A stretch of 64,000 nucleotides of DNA. It comes from an uncultured Verrucomicrobia subdivision 3 bacterium. Lineage in GTDB: Bacteria; Verrucomicrobiota; Verrucomicrobiia; Limisphaerales; UBA11358. The position numbers and the translations under genes were made by a program. Positions 43,489 through 51,969 of the stretch are shown here, piece after piece. Within the stretch, counting starts at the first letter, position 1. Each line of letters opens with the position of its first letter. Below the pieces are notes generated by a model, which saw only the letters and a list, made by a program, of their open reading frames with translations, had not been told where the DNA came from and searched no databases. The stretch is taken from positions 1-64,000 of the forward strand of contig CAINLR010000115.1 in the NCBI GenBank assembly GCA_903850425.1, written 5' to 3'.

Positions 43489-44925
43489 TCATGGATTCAA
43501 TATGCTCGCCGCCGCAGTCCAGGTGTCGCGCAGCAATGCCGGCGTGGCGAGGCCGAGCCAGAGCGAGAGCGCGAGGAAGAGCAGCGGTGGGACGATGACG
43601 CCGGGCGTTTCGCGGAGCTGTTTGCCGGTTGCGCGGGCGGCGGCGCGCGGCCGTCCGTCCACGATGGCGAACACGAGCCGCGCCATTCCGAAAAAGGCAA
43701 AGAGCAAACATCCGAGAAATGCCGTGGCAGCAAAGGTGTTGTTCGTCTGGAAGGTGGCGAGAATGATTTTTAACTCGCTGAAAAATACGCCGAAGGGCGG
43801 GCACGCTGTCACCGCGAGAATTCCCACCACAAAAATTCGTGCCGACGCCGGCGAACGCCACGCCATGCCGGTGACTTTGTCCGCCGTCTGCGCGCCCGCC
43901 GCGCGGCGGATGTTGCCGGCGCTCAAGAACAGCGCGCCTTTCGTCAGGCCGTTGGTCCAGACATGAAACAGGGCGGCCCAGATGCCCGCGCCACCGAGCG
44001 CCGCGCCGACAGCGAGGATGCCCATGTGCTCGACGCTCGAATAGGCGAGCATCCGTTTGAAGTCCGGTGTGCCGAGCAAAAACAGCGCGGCCACCAACAT
44101 GGAAAATAGTCCAAACGCGAGCAGCGTGCGCTCCGTCATCGCGCCGCCGCCGGCGGCATCCACGACTTGTTTCACGCGCAGAATCGCGACGAAGGCCATT
44201 GTGGTCGTGCCGCCCGCGAGCAGCGCGCCGACCACTCCCGGCGCTTCGCCGTAGGCATCCGGCTTCCAGGTGTGCATCGGCGCGAGACCCATTTTCGTGC
44301 CGTAGCCGGCGAGCAGCAGCACCCACGCGGTGATGAGCCAGGGGCGCGTGAGCGACGCGCCCTGCGCGACGAGCGCGGTGAAAGTGAGGTCGCCATTTCC
44401 GCCGCCGTGCAGCGACGCGTAGCCGAGGCAGAACGAACCGAGCAGCGACAACGCGATGCCCGTGCCGCCGACGAGCAAATATTTCCACGACGCTTCGAAC
44501 GCGCGCGCCGTGCCGTTGAAATGCAGCAGCGGCACGGTCACCAGCGTGGTCGCCTCCGCCGCGACCCAGAGCAGGCCGAGGTTTTGCGCCTGCAAGGCGA
44601 GGCTTAACAAGCCCAGCATCACGAGCAGCGCGGTGACGAAGATTCGATTTTTTCGTTCGGCTCGGATTTGCAAATAAGCCACGCCATAAATCGCGCAGAC
44701 CAGAAACAGCAGCGACACCATCGGCAACACGGCGCGCGCTAGCGGATCGAAGCCGAACCACGCATCCGCCGCGAGCAAGGGCGGATCAATCAGCAGCCAC
44801 AACGTCAGCGCTGAATGAAAAACTCCGGCGACCGGCAGCAGCCACGGGCGCGTTCGTTCGTTCGGCCACGCGAACGCAGCGGCGGCGGCCAGCAACGGAA
44901 TGGCGATGAGGAAAATTTCTTTCAT
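43489..44925 (-). CDS. HyfF-like proton-translocating antiporter-type subunit
   Basis: The 478-residue protein has about 14 transmembrane helices and resembles NuoN/NuoM-type pump subunits. Signature regions are LLHFNGTARAFEASWKYLLVGGTG, LLAGYGTKMGLAPMHTWKPDAYGEAP (Lys and His in the broken helix), LAYSSVEHMGILAVG and FFSELKIIL. These residues form the ion channel of complex I-like machines. It starts with ATGA overlapping the hyfE-like stop and is followed by a heptad element before hyfG-like. Confidence 0.92.
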   Translation of the reverse strand: MKEIFLIAIPLLAAAAAFAWPNERTRPWLLPVAGVFHSALTLWLLIDPPLLAADAWFGFDPLARAVLPMVSLLFLVCAIYGVAYLQIRAERKNRIFVTALLVMLGLLSLALQAQNLGLLWVAAEATTLVTVPLLHFNGTARAFEASWKYLLVGGTGIALSLLGSFCLGYASLHGGGNGDLTFTALVAQGASLTRPWLITAWVLLLAGYGTKMGLAPMHTWKPDAYGEAPGVVGALLAGGTTTMAFVAILRVKQVVDAAGGGAMTERTLLAFGLFSMLVAALFLLGTPDFKRMLAYSSVEHMGILAVGAALGGAGIWAALFHVWTNGLTKGALFLSAGNIRRAAGAQTADKVTGMAWRSPASARIFVVGILAVTACPPFGVFFSELKIILATFQTNNTFAATAFLGCLLFAFFGMARLVFAIVDGRPRAAARATGKQLRETPGVIVPPLLFLALSLWLGLATPALLRDTWTAAASILNP

Positions 44926-45563
44926 TCGCGCAACGAGGTCAGTTTCCGTGTGTCCAGCGTGTCAAACTCCCGTTGAATCCGGTCCACGATGATGCCGATG
45001 ACGAAGATCGCCACGGTGAGATCGAGTAAAATTCCGGCCTCGACCAGCAGCGGCGTGGTGTTGATGAGCAGGAGGCCGAACAGGTAAATGCCATTTTCCA
45101 AAATCAAGTAGCCGCAGACCTGCGAGATGGCCTTGGTGCGCGCGATGAGCAGGATAAATCCACACACGACGGTGGCAAATGCGCCGGGCAGAAGGAGCGA
45201 TTTGGCGTGCTCGGGTCGCAACGGCAGTTCGCTGGCGAGGGCTGCCGCGCCGATGGTCGCCGCCGCACCGAGCAACAGCGACGGCACGAAGCCGAGCAGC
45301 GGTTCGACTTCGCGGTCAATGTTCGCCGCGCGCAAGGCCCGTCGGAGCAGGTTTGGAATGATGAAGCCTTTCACCGCAATGGTCCCGATGGCGACGGCGA
45401 CGACGAGCCAGTGAAAATTTTCTTCAAGCAGCAACGGAAGGGTCCCGAGAATCATGCCTTGAAACGCCGCCGCGCGGATCACCGACGGCAGCCGGCTGCT
45501 GGCCAAGGCCACGAGGCTCAAGCCCATCGCGAGGCCGATGAGGAGGTTCATCGTGCCACTCAT
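44922..45563 (-). CDS. HyfE-like membrane subunit
   Basis: The 213-residue protein has about six transmembrane helices and the HyfE pattern: SVIRAAAFQGMILGTLPLL, VAIGTIAVKGFIIPNLLRRAL, ISQVCGYLILENGIYLFGL (a NuoK-like segment with Glu), and the C-terminal DLTVAIFVIGIIVDRIQREF. In Hyf complexes HyfE connects the HyfC and antiporter-like subunits. It overlaps hyfF-like by 4 nt, so the two are probably translated together. Confidence 0.9.
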   Translation of the reverse strand: MSGTMNLLIGLAMGLSLVALASSRLPSVIRAAAFQGMILGTLPLLLEENFHWLVVAVAIGTIAVKGFIIPNLLRRALRAANIDREVEPLLGFVPSLLLGAAATIGAAALASELPLRPEHAKSLLLPGAFATVVCGFILLIARTKAISQVCGYLILENGIYLFGLLLINTTPLLVEAGILLDLTVAIFVIGIIVDRIQREFDTLDTRKLTSLRE

Positions 45564-45622
45564 GGGACAACTCCCTTCTGGAAATTGGGGCGCTGTTCTC
45601 GGGTCGAAGGCGCTGCAAAATT

Positions 45623-45724
45623 AACACCCAACACCCAACACCCAACATCCAACATCCAATTGTCTGAGCGCAAACGAACGCTGTCCATTGGATGTTGAGC
45701 GTTGGATGTTGGGTGTTGGTTGTT
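45623..45724. repeat. Heptad-repeat inverted element between hyfE-like and hyfC-like genes
   Basis: The left arm is five 7-nt units (aacaccc three times, aacatcc twice), the right arm five (ggatgtt, gagcgtt, ggatgtt, gggtgtt, ggttgtt), around a 32-nt centre; total 102 bp. In operon direction it starts 11 nt after the hyfC-like stop. A ggttcatgg block (45733-45741) overlaps that stop codon. Confidence 0.88.
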
Positions 45725-45735
45725 TTCCATTCGGT

Positions 45736-46644
45736 TCATGGCATCCCGCCTTTCCACGCGACCAGCAGCGCGAACAGGCAAAACAAAAATGCCGTGGTCA
45801 GCAACAGCGGCACGCGGCGAAATGCCAGCCGCGCCAGCAGTGATTCAACCAGGCCGACCGCGACCGCCACGACGAACACCGAGGCGACGAGCGCACCAAT
45901 GGCTTGGAACAAGGATAATTTGCCGAGCGGCAAAACGGCTTCGGTCAGCAGCACGGCGAAGAGCAACAGTTTTAACGACGCGCCGTGAAGAATGGCCGCG
46001 AGCGGCGGGCCGCTGTGATCGAGCACCATCACTTCGTGGATCATCGTGAGTTCGAGATGCGTGTTTGGGTCATCGAACGGCACACGGCAGTTTTCCGCCA
46101 GCAGCACGCCGAACAAACCCGCCGCCAGCAATGCCGCGCCCGCGCCGGCTGACGGCGCGAGCATCGTGGCCAGCGACACGCTGCCGCTTTGCACACAGAG
46201 CGTGAGCAGCGCCGTGATGATCGCGGCCTCGGCGAGAATGGCGTAGCTCACTTCACGCGCCACGCCCATGCCTTCGAAAGCCGAGCCGGTGTCGAGCGAT
46301 GCGAGCGCGATGCAGAACCGCGCGAACGCCAGCAGATAAACGAACAGCAGCGCGTCACCGCGGAATGAAAACGATGCGCCCGCCGGGCCGACTGGCAGCA
46401 ACAATGCCGCAGCAATGATCGCAACCCAAGCCATCGCCGGGCCGAGGATGTGCATGGGCGAAACGGCCGTGCTCAACACGACGCCCTTGCGCCAGAGTTT
46501 GGCGAGATCGAAATAGAGTTGCAGCACCGGCGGCCCGCGCCGGCCGGCGACCCACGCCTTGACCTTGTTGATGATGCCGGGCAGCAACGGCGCGAGCAAC
46601 AGCCACACCGCGAGCCGCAGAAAGATATCGAGCGCGACGGTCAT
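45736..46644 (-). CDS. HyfC/HycD-like membrane subunit (NuoH family)
   Basis: The 302-residue polytopic protein belongs to the NuoH/HyfC family. It shows AWVAGRRGPPVLQLYFDLAKLWRK near the N-terminus, the E/D-rich region AENCRVPFDDPNTHLELTMIHEVMVLDHSGP, and about eight helices. This subunit couples the soluble arm to ion translocation. The ATG at 46644 is preferred because the upstream 9 codons fall in repeat-flanking sequence. It lies between hyfB-like and hyfE-like, each separated by a heptad element. Confidence 0.92.
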   Translation of the reverse strand: MTVALDIFLRLAVWLLLAPLLPGIINKVKAWVAGRRGPPVLQLYFDLAKLWRKGVVLSTAVSPMHILGPAMAWVAIIAAALLLPVGPAGASFSFRGDALLFVYLLAFARFCIALASLDTGSAFEGMGVAREVSYAILAEAAIITALLTLCVQSGSVSLATMLAPSAGAGAALLAAGLFGVLLAENCRVPFDDPNTHLELTMIHEVMVLDHSGPPLAAILHGASLKLLLFAVLLTEAVLPLGKLSLFQAIGALVASVFVVAVAVGLVESLLARLAFRRVPLLLTTAFLFCLFALLVAWKGGMP

Positions 46645-46666
46645 GGGCGTCCTCCGCCGGGAAAGA

Positions 46667-46768
46667 AACATTCAACATTCAAGATCGAACATTCAACATC
46701 CAATTTTCGGCAGCCGTCCGAACGCATCGCTTTGGATGTTGGACGTTGGATGTTGGATGTTCGGTGTT
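46667..46768. repeat. Heptad-repeat inverted element between hyfC-like and hyfB-like genes
   Basis: The left arm has five 7-nt units (aacattc, aacattc, aagatcg, aacattc, aacatcc), the right arm five (ggatgtt, ggacgtt, ggatgtt, ggatgtt, cggtgtt), with a 32-nt centre; total 102 bp. In operon direction it starts 9 nt after the hyfB-like stop at 46778. Confidence 0.88.
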
Positions 46769-46777
46769 CCCAATTTT

Positions 46778-48733
46778 TCATTTCGCGCCTCCCATCACAG
46801 CGAGAATCGCCAACGCGGCTAGGCCGAGCAGCAGGTAAAAAATGTAGGATTGCACCCGGCCGTGTTGCAGCCGGCGCACGGATGTCGAGAGGCGCAGCAC
46901 GAGCGAGCCGGCAGGTTCGACGACCTTTTCCAAGACTGTTTCCGGCGTGTGTTCGGCAAACTCGGCGTGCGTCGGAAAATATCCCTTGGGCAGACGTGCG
47001 TGTCGTTGCGGCCGCAAAATCCAATCGAACCAGCCGGTGATGATGCCGGCGAACGAGCCGGCGGTGTATTGCATCCGCGGCGTCGGCGCGGCGTAACCGC
47101 AGTCCCACGTTCCCGCACGGCTCACGCCGTTGCGCTGCACGCGCCGCCATAGAAATATCCCTGCTAAAATAACAAGCGCGGTCAGCGCGAGATGGAAGGC
47201 ACCGAGCGTGACCAGCGGCGCCGATGGCAACGCATTTGCGTTTGTCAGCGCCGGTTGCCACGCCGCCGAAGCCGTGGCGAGCGCCGGCCAAAATAATATC
47301 GGCGCAAGGCCGATGGTCACGCACGCCGCGCCGAGCACGAGCATTGGCAGGCGCATCCGCCAGCCGCATTCGTGGACGTGCTCCGCGATTTCAGTGCGCG
47401 GCAGGCCGAGGAAAACCACGCCGCACACTTTTACGAAACACGCCAGCGCCAGCGCGCCGGTCATGCCGAGCGCCACAGCGGCGAGAATCGCAGCGAAGGC
47501 AGCGTGGCCGTGCTCGGACACGGCGTCGAACAGGCCGAGATACACGAGCCATTCGCTGACGAAACCGTTTAGCGGCGGCAGCCCGGCGATGGCGGTTGCG
47601 CCGAGCGCGAACAAGGAGGCGGTCCACGGCATCGCGCGCCAGAGTCCGCCCAACCGGCTCATTTCCCGCGTGCCGGTGGCGTGCAACACCGAACCCGCAC
47701 CGAGGAACAAAAGCGCTTTGAACAAACCATGATTCCACACATGCAGCAACGCGCCGGCGAGCGCGAGTTGTCCCCACATCGGATTTCCGTGCGACGCGGC
47801 GAGCATTGCGAAGCCAAGTCCGATGAGGATGATGCCAATGTTTTCCACGCTGTGATACGCGAGCAGGCGTTTGAGATCGTGCTGGCCGAGCGCGAACGCG
47901 ACACCGAGCACCGCGCTGACTACGCCGAGCGCGGCCACGACCCAGCCCGCTGAATCAGGCGTGGGCAACCAACCGGTGAAGCGCACAATTCCGTAAATGC
48001 CCATCTTGATGGCCATGCCTGACATGATCGCGGAGACGTGGCTGGGCGCGTTGGCGTGCGCGGACGGCAGCCAGATGTGCAGTGGAAAAATGCCCGCCTT
48101 GATGCCGAAGCCGACCAACGCGAGCCAGAACAACGGCGCGAGCTCCGTTCGTTCGCGCATCGGGCCGAGTTCCCAGCTTCCCGTGCGCGCCGCGAGTTGC
48201 GCGAAAAAGGCGAACAGCAAAATCATCGCCACATGCGACGCCGCGAGGTAAAGCCAGCCAGCGGCGCGCGTTGCGGGGCGCTGACGTTCGCGCGTGATGA
48301 GAAAATACGCGCAGACAGTGAAGATTTCCCAGACGATGAGGAAGTGCAGGCCGTTCGCGCAGAGCAGCACGAAACCCATGTTGAGCAACATTCCGTTCCA
48401 CCACGCACGGCCCGGCGGCGCGGAGGCTGGGTGCGCTTTGTCCGACCAATATTCGCTGGAATACAAAGTGCCCGCGCCGCATAAGACTGAAAGCAGAACC
48501 AAAAAGAATGCGCTGATGCCGTCGAGTTGAAAGTGCAAGGCTTCACCACCGATGACAAAGCCCGGTTGCCAGTCCCAAACTGTGCCACTGGCGAGCATCC
48601 ACACCGCTGCCGCGAAGGCCGCGATTGTCCCGGCGAGCGTCGCCGCGAGCCAGACGCGCGGCGACTTGAAGGCGCTGAGAATTCCGGCGACGAGTCCGAG
48701 GCCGGCAATCAACAGCAGCCAGCCCGGAGTCAT
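46778..48733 (-). CDS. HyfB-like proton-translocating antiporter-type subunit (NuoL/M family)
   Basis: The 651-residue protein has roughly 15 transmembrane helices. Pump-channel blocks are WEIFTVCAYFLIT, FGIKAGIFPLHIWLPSAHANAPSHVSAIMSG (Lys and His of the discontinuous helix), LKRLLAYHSVENIGIILIG, WNHGLFKALLFLGAGSVLHATG and LNGFVSEWLVYLG. It is the first membrane subunit of the hyf-type operon, preceded by the HTH-EIIA gene. A HyfD-like third antiporter subunit is absent from this operon. Confidence 0.93.
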   Translation of the reverse strand: MTPGWLLLIAGLGLVAGILSAFKSPRVWLAATLAGTIAAFAAAVWMLASGTVWDWQPGFVIGGEALHFQLDGISAFFLVLLSVLCGAGTLYSSEYWSDKAHPASAPPGRAWWNGMLLNMGFVLLCANGLHFLIVWEIFTVCAYFLITRERQRPATRAAGWLYLAASHVAMILLFAFFAQLAARTGSWELGPMRERTELAPLFWLALVGFGIKAGIFPLHIWLPSAHANAPSHVSAIMSGMAIKMGIYGIVRFTGWLPTPDSAGWVVAALGVVSAVLGVAFALGQHDLKRLLAYHSVENIGIILIGLGFAMLAASHGNPMWGQLALAGALLHVWNHGLFKALLFLGAGSVLHATGTREMSRLGGLWRAMPWTASLFALGATAIAGLPPLNGFVSEWLVYLGLFDAVSEHGHAAFAAILAAVALGMTGALALACFVKVCGVVFLGLPRTEIAEHVHECGWRMRLPMLVLGAACVTIGLAPILFWPALATASAAWQPALTNANALPSAPLVTLGAFHLALTALVILAGIFLWRRVQRNGVSRAGTWDCGYAAPTPRMQYTAGSFAGIITGWFDWILRPQRHARLPKGYFPTHAEFAEHTPETVLEKVVEPAGSLVLRLSTSVRRLQHGRVQSYIFYLLLGLAALAILAVMGGAK

Positions 48734-48761
48734 GCGGCGGCCTTTCTAGCCAAGGAAGGAA

Positions 48762-48863
48762 AACATTCAACATTCAACCGCCAACGTTCCACGCTCAACG
48801 GACTGCGTTTGCGCAAACGCCAAAAAATGGATGTTCGGCGTTGAATGTTCGGCGTTGAATGTT
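48762..48863. repeat. Heptad-repeat inverted element between hyfB-like and the HTH-EIIA gene
   Basis: The left arm has five 7-nt units (aacattc twice, aaccgcc, aacgttc, cacgctc), the right arm five (ggatgtt, then cggcgtt and gaatgtt alternating), around a 32-nt centre; total 102 bp. The centre contains a perfect 16-bp palindrome gcgtttgcgcaaacgc (48805-48820). A ggttcatgg block follows (48870-48878) and overlaps the stop of the EIIA gene. Confidence 0.88.
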
Positions 48864-48872
48864 TCCAACGGT

Positions 48873-49568
48873 TCATGGCGGTGGTTTGGTTTGCATTTCG
48901 GCGGCGGCAATGCTGGCGAACAGTTCATCGTCCGGCGCACCATCGTTTATCAGCTTGCCCAGATTGCCGCGCGACAAGGCGGTGCTTAATTGGGCGAGCA
49001 TTTCCAAGTGCGCGCGGGGCGAAGGCGCGACGAAGAACAGCAGCCGGGTGATGGGCTGTTCGTCCGGCGCGGGTTCGTTGATGGCGAGCGCGTCGCGGAG
49101 CAACAGAATGGCGAAAATGCCGGCGTCGCGGCCGAGCGCGATGGGCGTGCGCAGATGCGGCAGCGCCAGGCCGTCGCCCACCAGTGCCCAGGAAATGCCG
49201 TTGGGTGAGCGGAGCCGTTGTTGCAACATCTGGCGCACGGGCGGGGTCGCGCCAGGAAGTTTGGCGACGATGTCAGCGAACAAATTGAGAACATTCGCGG
49301 CGGGAACGTCGCGCCAGATGCCGCCGGTGCGGAGCAGCGTTGCGAGTTTTTTCCCGCCTGGGAGCTTGGAATGTTCCGGCGCGAGAAATCCGACCTTGGC
49401 GGCCAGTCCGTGGGACTCGGCCCAAGCCACCACTTGCGTGCGGTCGAAGAGCCGCCGCCCCCGGTCAGTCACATGGGGCAGCCCGTCGTTGCGAATCCAG
49501 CCCTCCACCTCGCGCTCTTCCACGCCGAGGGATTGGGCCAGTTCAATGATGTTCAAGAACATCGGCAT
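48873..49568 (-). CDS. HTH domain fused to a PTS EIIA-2 (fructose/nitrogen-type) domain
   Basis: The 231-residue protein begins with an excisionase-like helix-turn-helix (LNIIELAQSLGVEEREVEGWIRNDGLPHV, then RGRRLFDRTQVVAW; about 1-60). It continues with a PTS EIIA-2/PtsN-like domain that contains the phospho-acceptor histidine motif GDGLALPHLRTPIALG. The EIIA domain may respond to phosphotransferase status and the HTH may bind DNA or a partner, but no PTS transporter is nearby. It lies 139 nt upstream of hyfB-like on the same strand, so it may control or sense for that complex. Start ATG 49568 or 49562. Confidence 0.8.
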   Translation of the reverse strand: MPMFLNIIELAQSLGVEEREVEGWIRNDGLPHVTDRGRRLFDRTQVVAWAESHGLAAKVGFLAPEHSKLPGGKKLATLLRTGGIWRDVPAANVLNLFADIVAKLPGATPPVRQMLQQRLRSPNGISWALVGDGLALPHLRTPIALGRDAGIFAILLLRDALAINEPAPDEQPITRLLFFVAPSPRAHLEMLAQLSTALSRGNLGKLINDGAPDDELFASIAAAEMQTKPPP

Positions 49569-49774
49569 TGTCAGTGAAAGCACTCAAATGCAGGCAGCGC
49601 AAACTCCGGCAACCTGCAACTTCCGGTTTCACTGCTGGCCAGCAAAACAAAATCGCGCCGGTTGCGCAATGTAGTTTCTCGCAGATAGTTTCTCGCAGGC
49701 AGCGGCGGCGGGACGGCGGAATTGCGCTTTTCCGGCGGCCCCTTTGCGCGTATCCTCCGCGCGTGGCAACGGCG

Positions 49775-50983
49775 ATGACATTGGCGATTTTGATTTTCGC
49801 GGGCGCGAGCTTCTTTTTCGCGCTGGCGGAAACGGCGTTGTTTTCGTTGAGCAAATGGCAGGTGGCCCGGCTGGTGGAACGGCGACCGGGCGCGGGCGGC
49901 ATCGTGGCGCAACTGCTCGCGCGGCCGCAGGATTTGCAGGCGACGCTGGCGCTGGGCAACACGTTTGCCAACGCGGCCATTCTCGCGGCGGCGCTGCGGA
50001 TGGTGTTCGACGCGCATTGGGCCCTGGCGTTGACGATGCTCGCGCTGGCGGTGCTGGTGCTGATCGTTGGCGAAGTGCTCCCCAAGACGCTGGCGGTGCG
50101 CCAGCCGGAGCGCTGGGCGGCCCGCGTGGCCTGGCCGTTGTTCGGGTTCGAAAAATTTTCCCAGCCATTGCATCGCGCCGCGCAGTGGACGAATGCGGCC
50201 ATTCTCAAACAGGCCGCCGCCAAGGCCACCCCGCCCTCGGCCGTCACGGAGGCGGAGTATCAGGAACTGCTCGAACTCGCGTGGCAGCAGGGCACGCTGG
50301 AGGAATCGGAACGCGAAATCATTTTGCAGATCATCAGCCTGGACCATCGCACGGCGCGCGATGTGATGCGGCCGCGGGCGGGCATGGCGTGCATTTCCGA
50401 TGAGGCGACGGTTGACGAAATGCTCGCGGCGGCGCGGAAAACCAAGCATCGCCGGCTGCCCATGTATGATGAATCGCCGGATACCATCGTCGGCATTTTG
50501 AACACGCGGGTGCTGCTGCTGGACCCCACGACGGATTTGTCCGAAGCCATTGAATTCCCCTCGTTCGTGCCGGAGTCCATGAATCTGCTGCTGCTGTTCC
50601 GCGCGTTGCAGAAGCAGCAACGCGGCATCGCGGTGGTGCTGGATGAATTCGGCGGGACGGCGGGGCTGGTGACGATGGAAGATATTCTCGGCCAGCTCGT
50701 CGGCAAGATTCGCACGGCCACCGAGCCGCAGGGTTTTGTGCTGGAAAAAATTTCCTTCGGCCACTGGCGCGTGAACGGCACAATGCGGCTGGAGGATTTT
50801 CGCCGTGAATATCCCGCGCTGCCGGAGGTCGCCGAGGTCGAGACGATGGGCGGCTTGCTCACGCATCTGCTCGGCGTGGTGCCGGCGGCGGGCGAGGCGG
50901 CGAGCTTTGCGGGTTTGAAATTAACGGCGCACGTTGCGGACGAACGCCGTGTGCGGGAACTGCTGGTGCAACGCGTCAAATGA
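49775..50983 (+). CDS. CNNM/HlyC-CorC family transporter-associated protein (paralog 1)
   Basis: The roughly 402-residue protein has the CNNM transmembrane domain (ALAETALFSLSKWQVARL, LALGNTFANAAI, LIVGEVLPKTLAVRQP), an acidic helix bundle (EYQELLELAWQQGTLEESEREII), paired CBS domains (DVMRPRAGMACIS to GIAVVLDEFGGTAGLVTMEDIL) and a CorC/HlyC C-terminal domain. CNNM proteins are linked to Mg2+ export and related ion handling. An upstream in-frame GTG at 49763 is possible. The stop overlaps the next paralog by ATGA. It is divergent from the HTH-EIIA gene. Confidence 0.92.
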   Translation: MTLAILIFAGASFFFALAETALFSLSKWQVARLVERRPGAGGIVAQLLARPQDLQATLALGNTFANAAILAAALRMVFDAHWALALTMLALAVLVLIVGEVLPKTLAVRQPERWAARVAWPLFGFEKFSQPLHRAAQWTNAAILKQAAAKATPPSAVTEAEYQELLELAWQQGTLEESEREIILQIISLDHRTARDVMRPRAGMACISDEATVDEMLAAARKTKHRRLPMYDESPDTIVGILNTRVLLLDPTTDLSEAIEFPSFVPESMNLLLLFRALQKQQRGIAVVLDEFGGTAGLVTMEDILGQLVGKIRTATEPQGFVLEKISFGHWRVNGTMRLEDFRREYPALPEVAEVETMGGLLTHLLGVVPAAGEAASFAGLKLTAHVADERRVRELLVQRVK

Positions 50984-51969
50984 GCGCTTATCTGCCAACC
51001 TTGTTCGCGCTGACGCTCTGCCTGCTGCTGTCGTTTTTGCTCTCGGGCATGGAGGCGGGCGTGCTGGCGCTGAACCGGCTGCGGGTGCGGCGGCTCGCGC
51101 GCACGGGCAATCCCTCGGCGAAGCTGCTGCATCACTTTTTGGAGAAGCCGGAGAAATTCCTCTGGACGATTCTCGTCGGCAACACGGCCGTTAATTTTTT
51201 CATTCTCGGCTGGTTCATTGCGCAACTGCACGCGTGGTTCGCCGGGCGGCTCGCGCTGGTCACGCTGTTGTTTGCGGGCTTCGTGTTTCTATTTTACGCG
51301 TTTTTCGATCTGCTGCCGAAGATGCTGTTCCGCTCGTATCCGAACCGGCTGTGCCTGTGGTCGGCGCCCATTTTCCGGGTGGTGACGCTGGGGTTAAGCC
51401 CGCTGGTGTTGGTGGTGGCAGAAATTTCCAAGCTGGCGCTGCGCTGGACCGGCTCCCAGGCGTTGACGGGCCGGCTGTTCGGCAACCGCGAGGAGATGCG
51501 CGCGGTGATGCAGGAAGCGGCGCAGGCGCTCACCGGCGACGAACACGCGATGGTCAACCGCGTGCTGGACCTGCAACATTTCACCGTCGGCCAGCTCCAG
51601 GTGCCGCTGGAGAAGACGTTTTCGATCGAGGCTGGCACCCCGTTGCGCGAGGTGATTGCCTGTGCGCGCGAAAAGAACATCTCGCGCCTGCCGGTCTGGG
51701 AAGTGCGCGAGGGCCGGCGGCGTATCGCCGGTTTGGTGGATGTGGGGGCGCTGCTTTACCAGGAAAATCTGGTCTTGGAAAAACCGGCGGCGGAATTCAT
51801 GTCGCCCGCGCTGTTCATTGACGAAGACACGCGGCTGGAAGTGGCGCTGCGCCGAATGCAACGCGCCGGTCAGCGGCTGGCGATCGTGCTGGCGCGCGAC
51901 CGCAGCGAAATCGGCGTGGTCACGCTCGAAGACATTTTAAAACTGATGTTCGGTGAGGTGAAACTATGA
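50980..51969 (+). CDS. CNNM family protein lacking the CorC/HlyC domain (paralog 2)
   Basis: The 329-residue protein has a CNNM-like membrane domain (LSFLLSGMEAGVLALNRLRV, ILVGNTAVNFFILGWFI, FFDLLPKMLFRSYP) and paired CBS domains ending in LARDRSEIGVVTLEDILKLMFG. It stops there, without the C-terminal CorC/HlyC domain that both neighbours have. The usual E-V-L-P-K motif is altered to LLPKML. It overlaps paralogs 1 and 3 by ATGA, indicating coupled translation and perhaps a hetero-oligomer; that is inference. Confidence 0.9.
   Translation: MSAYLPTLFALTLCLLLSFLLSGMEAGVLALNRLRVRRLARTGNPSAKLLHHFLEKPEKFLWTILVGNTAVNFFILGWFIAQLHAWFAGRLALVTLLFAGFVFLFYAFFDLLPKMLFRSYPNRLCLWSAPIFRVVTLGLSPLVLVVAEISKLALRWTGSQALTGRLFGNREEMRAVMQEAAQALTGDEHAMVNRVLDLQHFTVGQLQVPLEKTFSIEAGTPLREVIACAREKNISRLPVWEVREGRRRIAGLVDVGALLYQENLVLEKPAAEFMSPALFIDEDTRLEVALRRMQRAGQRLAIVLARDRSEIGVVTLEDILKLMFGEVKL

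Noticed and set aside
43383-48863. CRISPR-like array suggested by repeated short units
   Set aside because: Units are 7 nt with no spacers and are arranged as inverted arms between genes; no cas genes are present.
49571-50866. 431-codon minus-strand ORF opposite the first CNNM gene
   Set aside because: Antisense shadow with Arg/Gln-rich sequence; the plus strand has full CNNM and CBS motifs.
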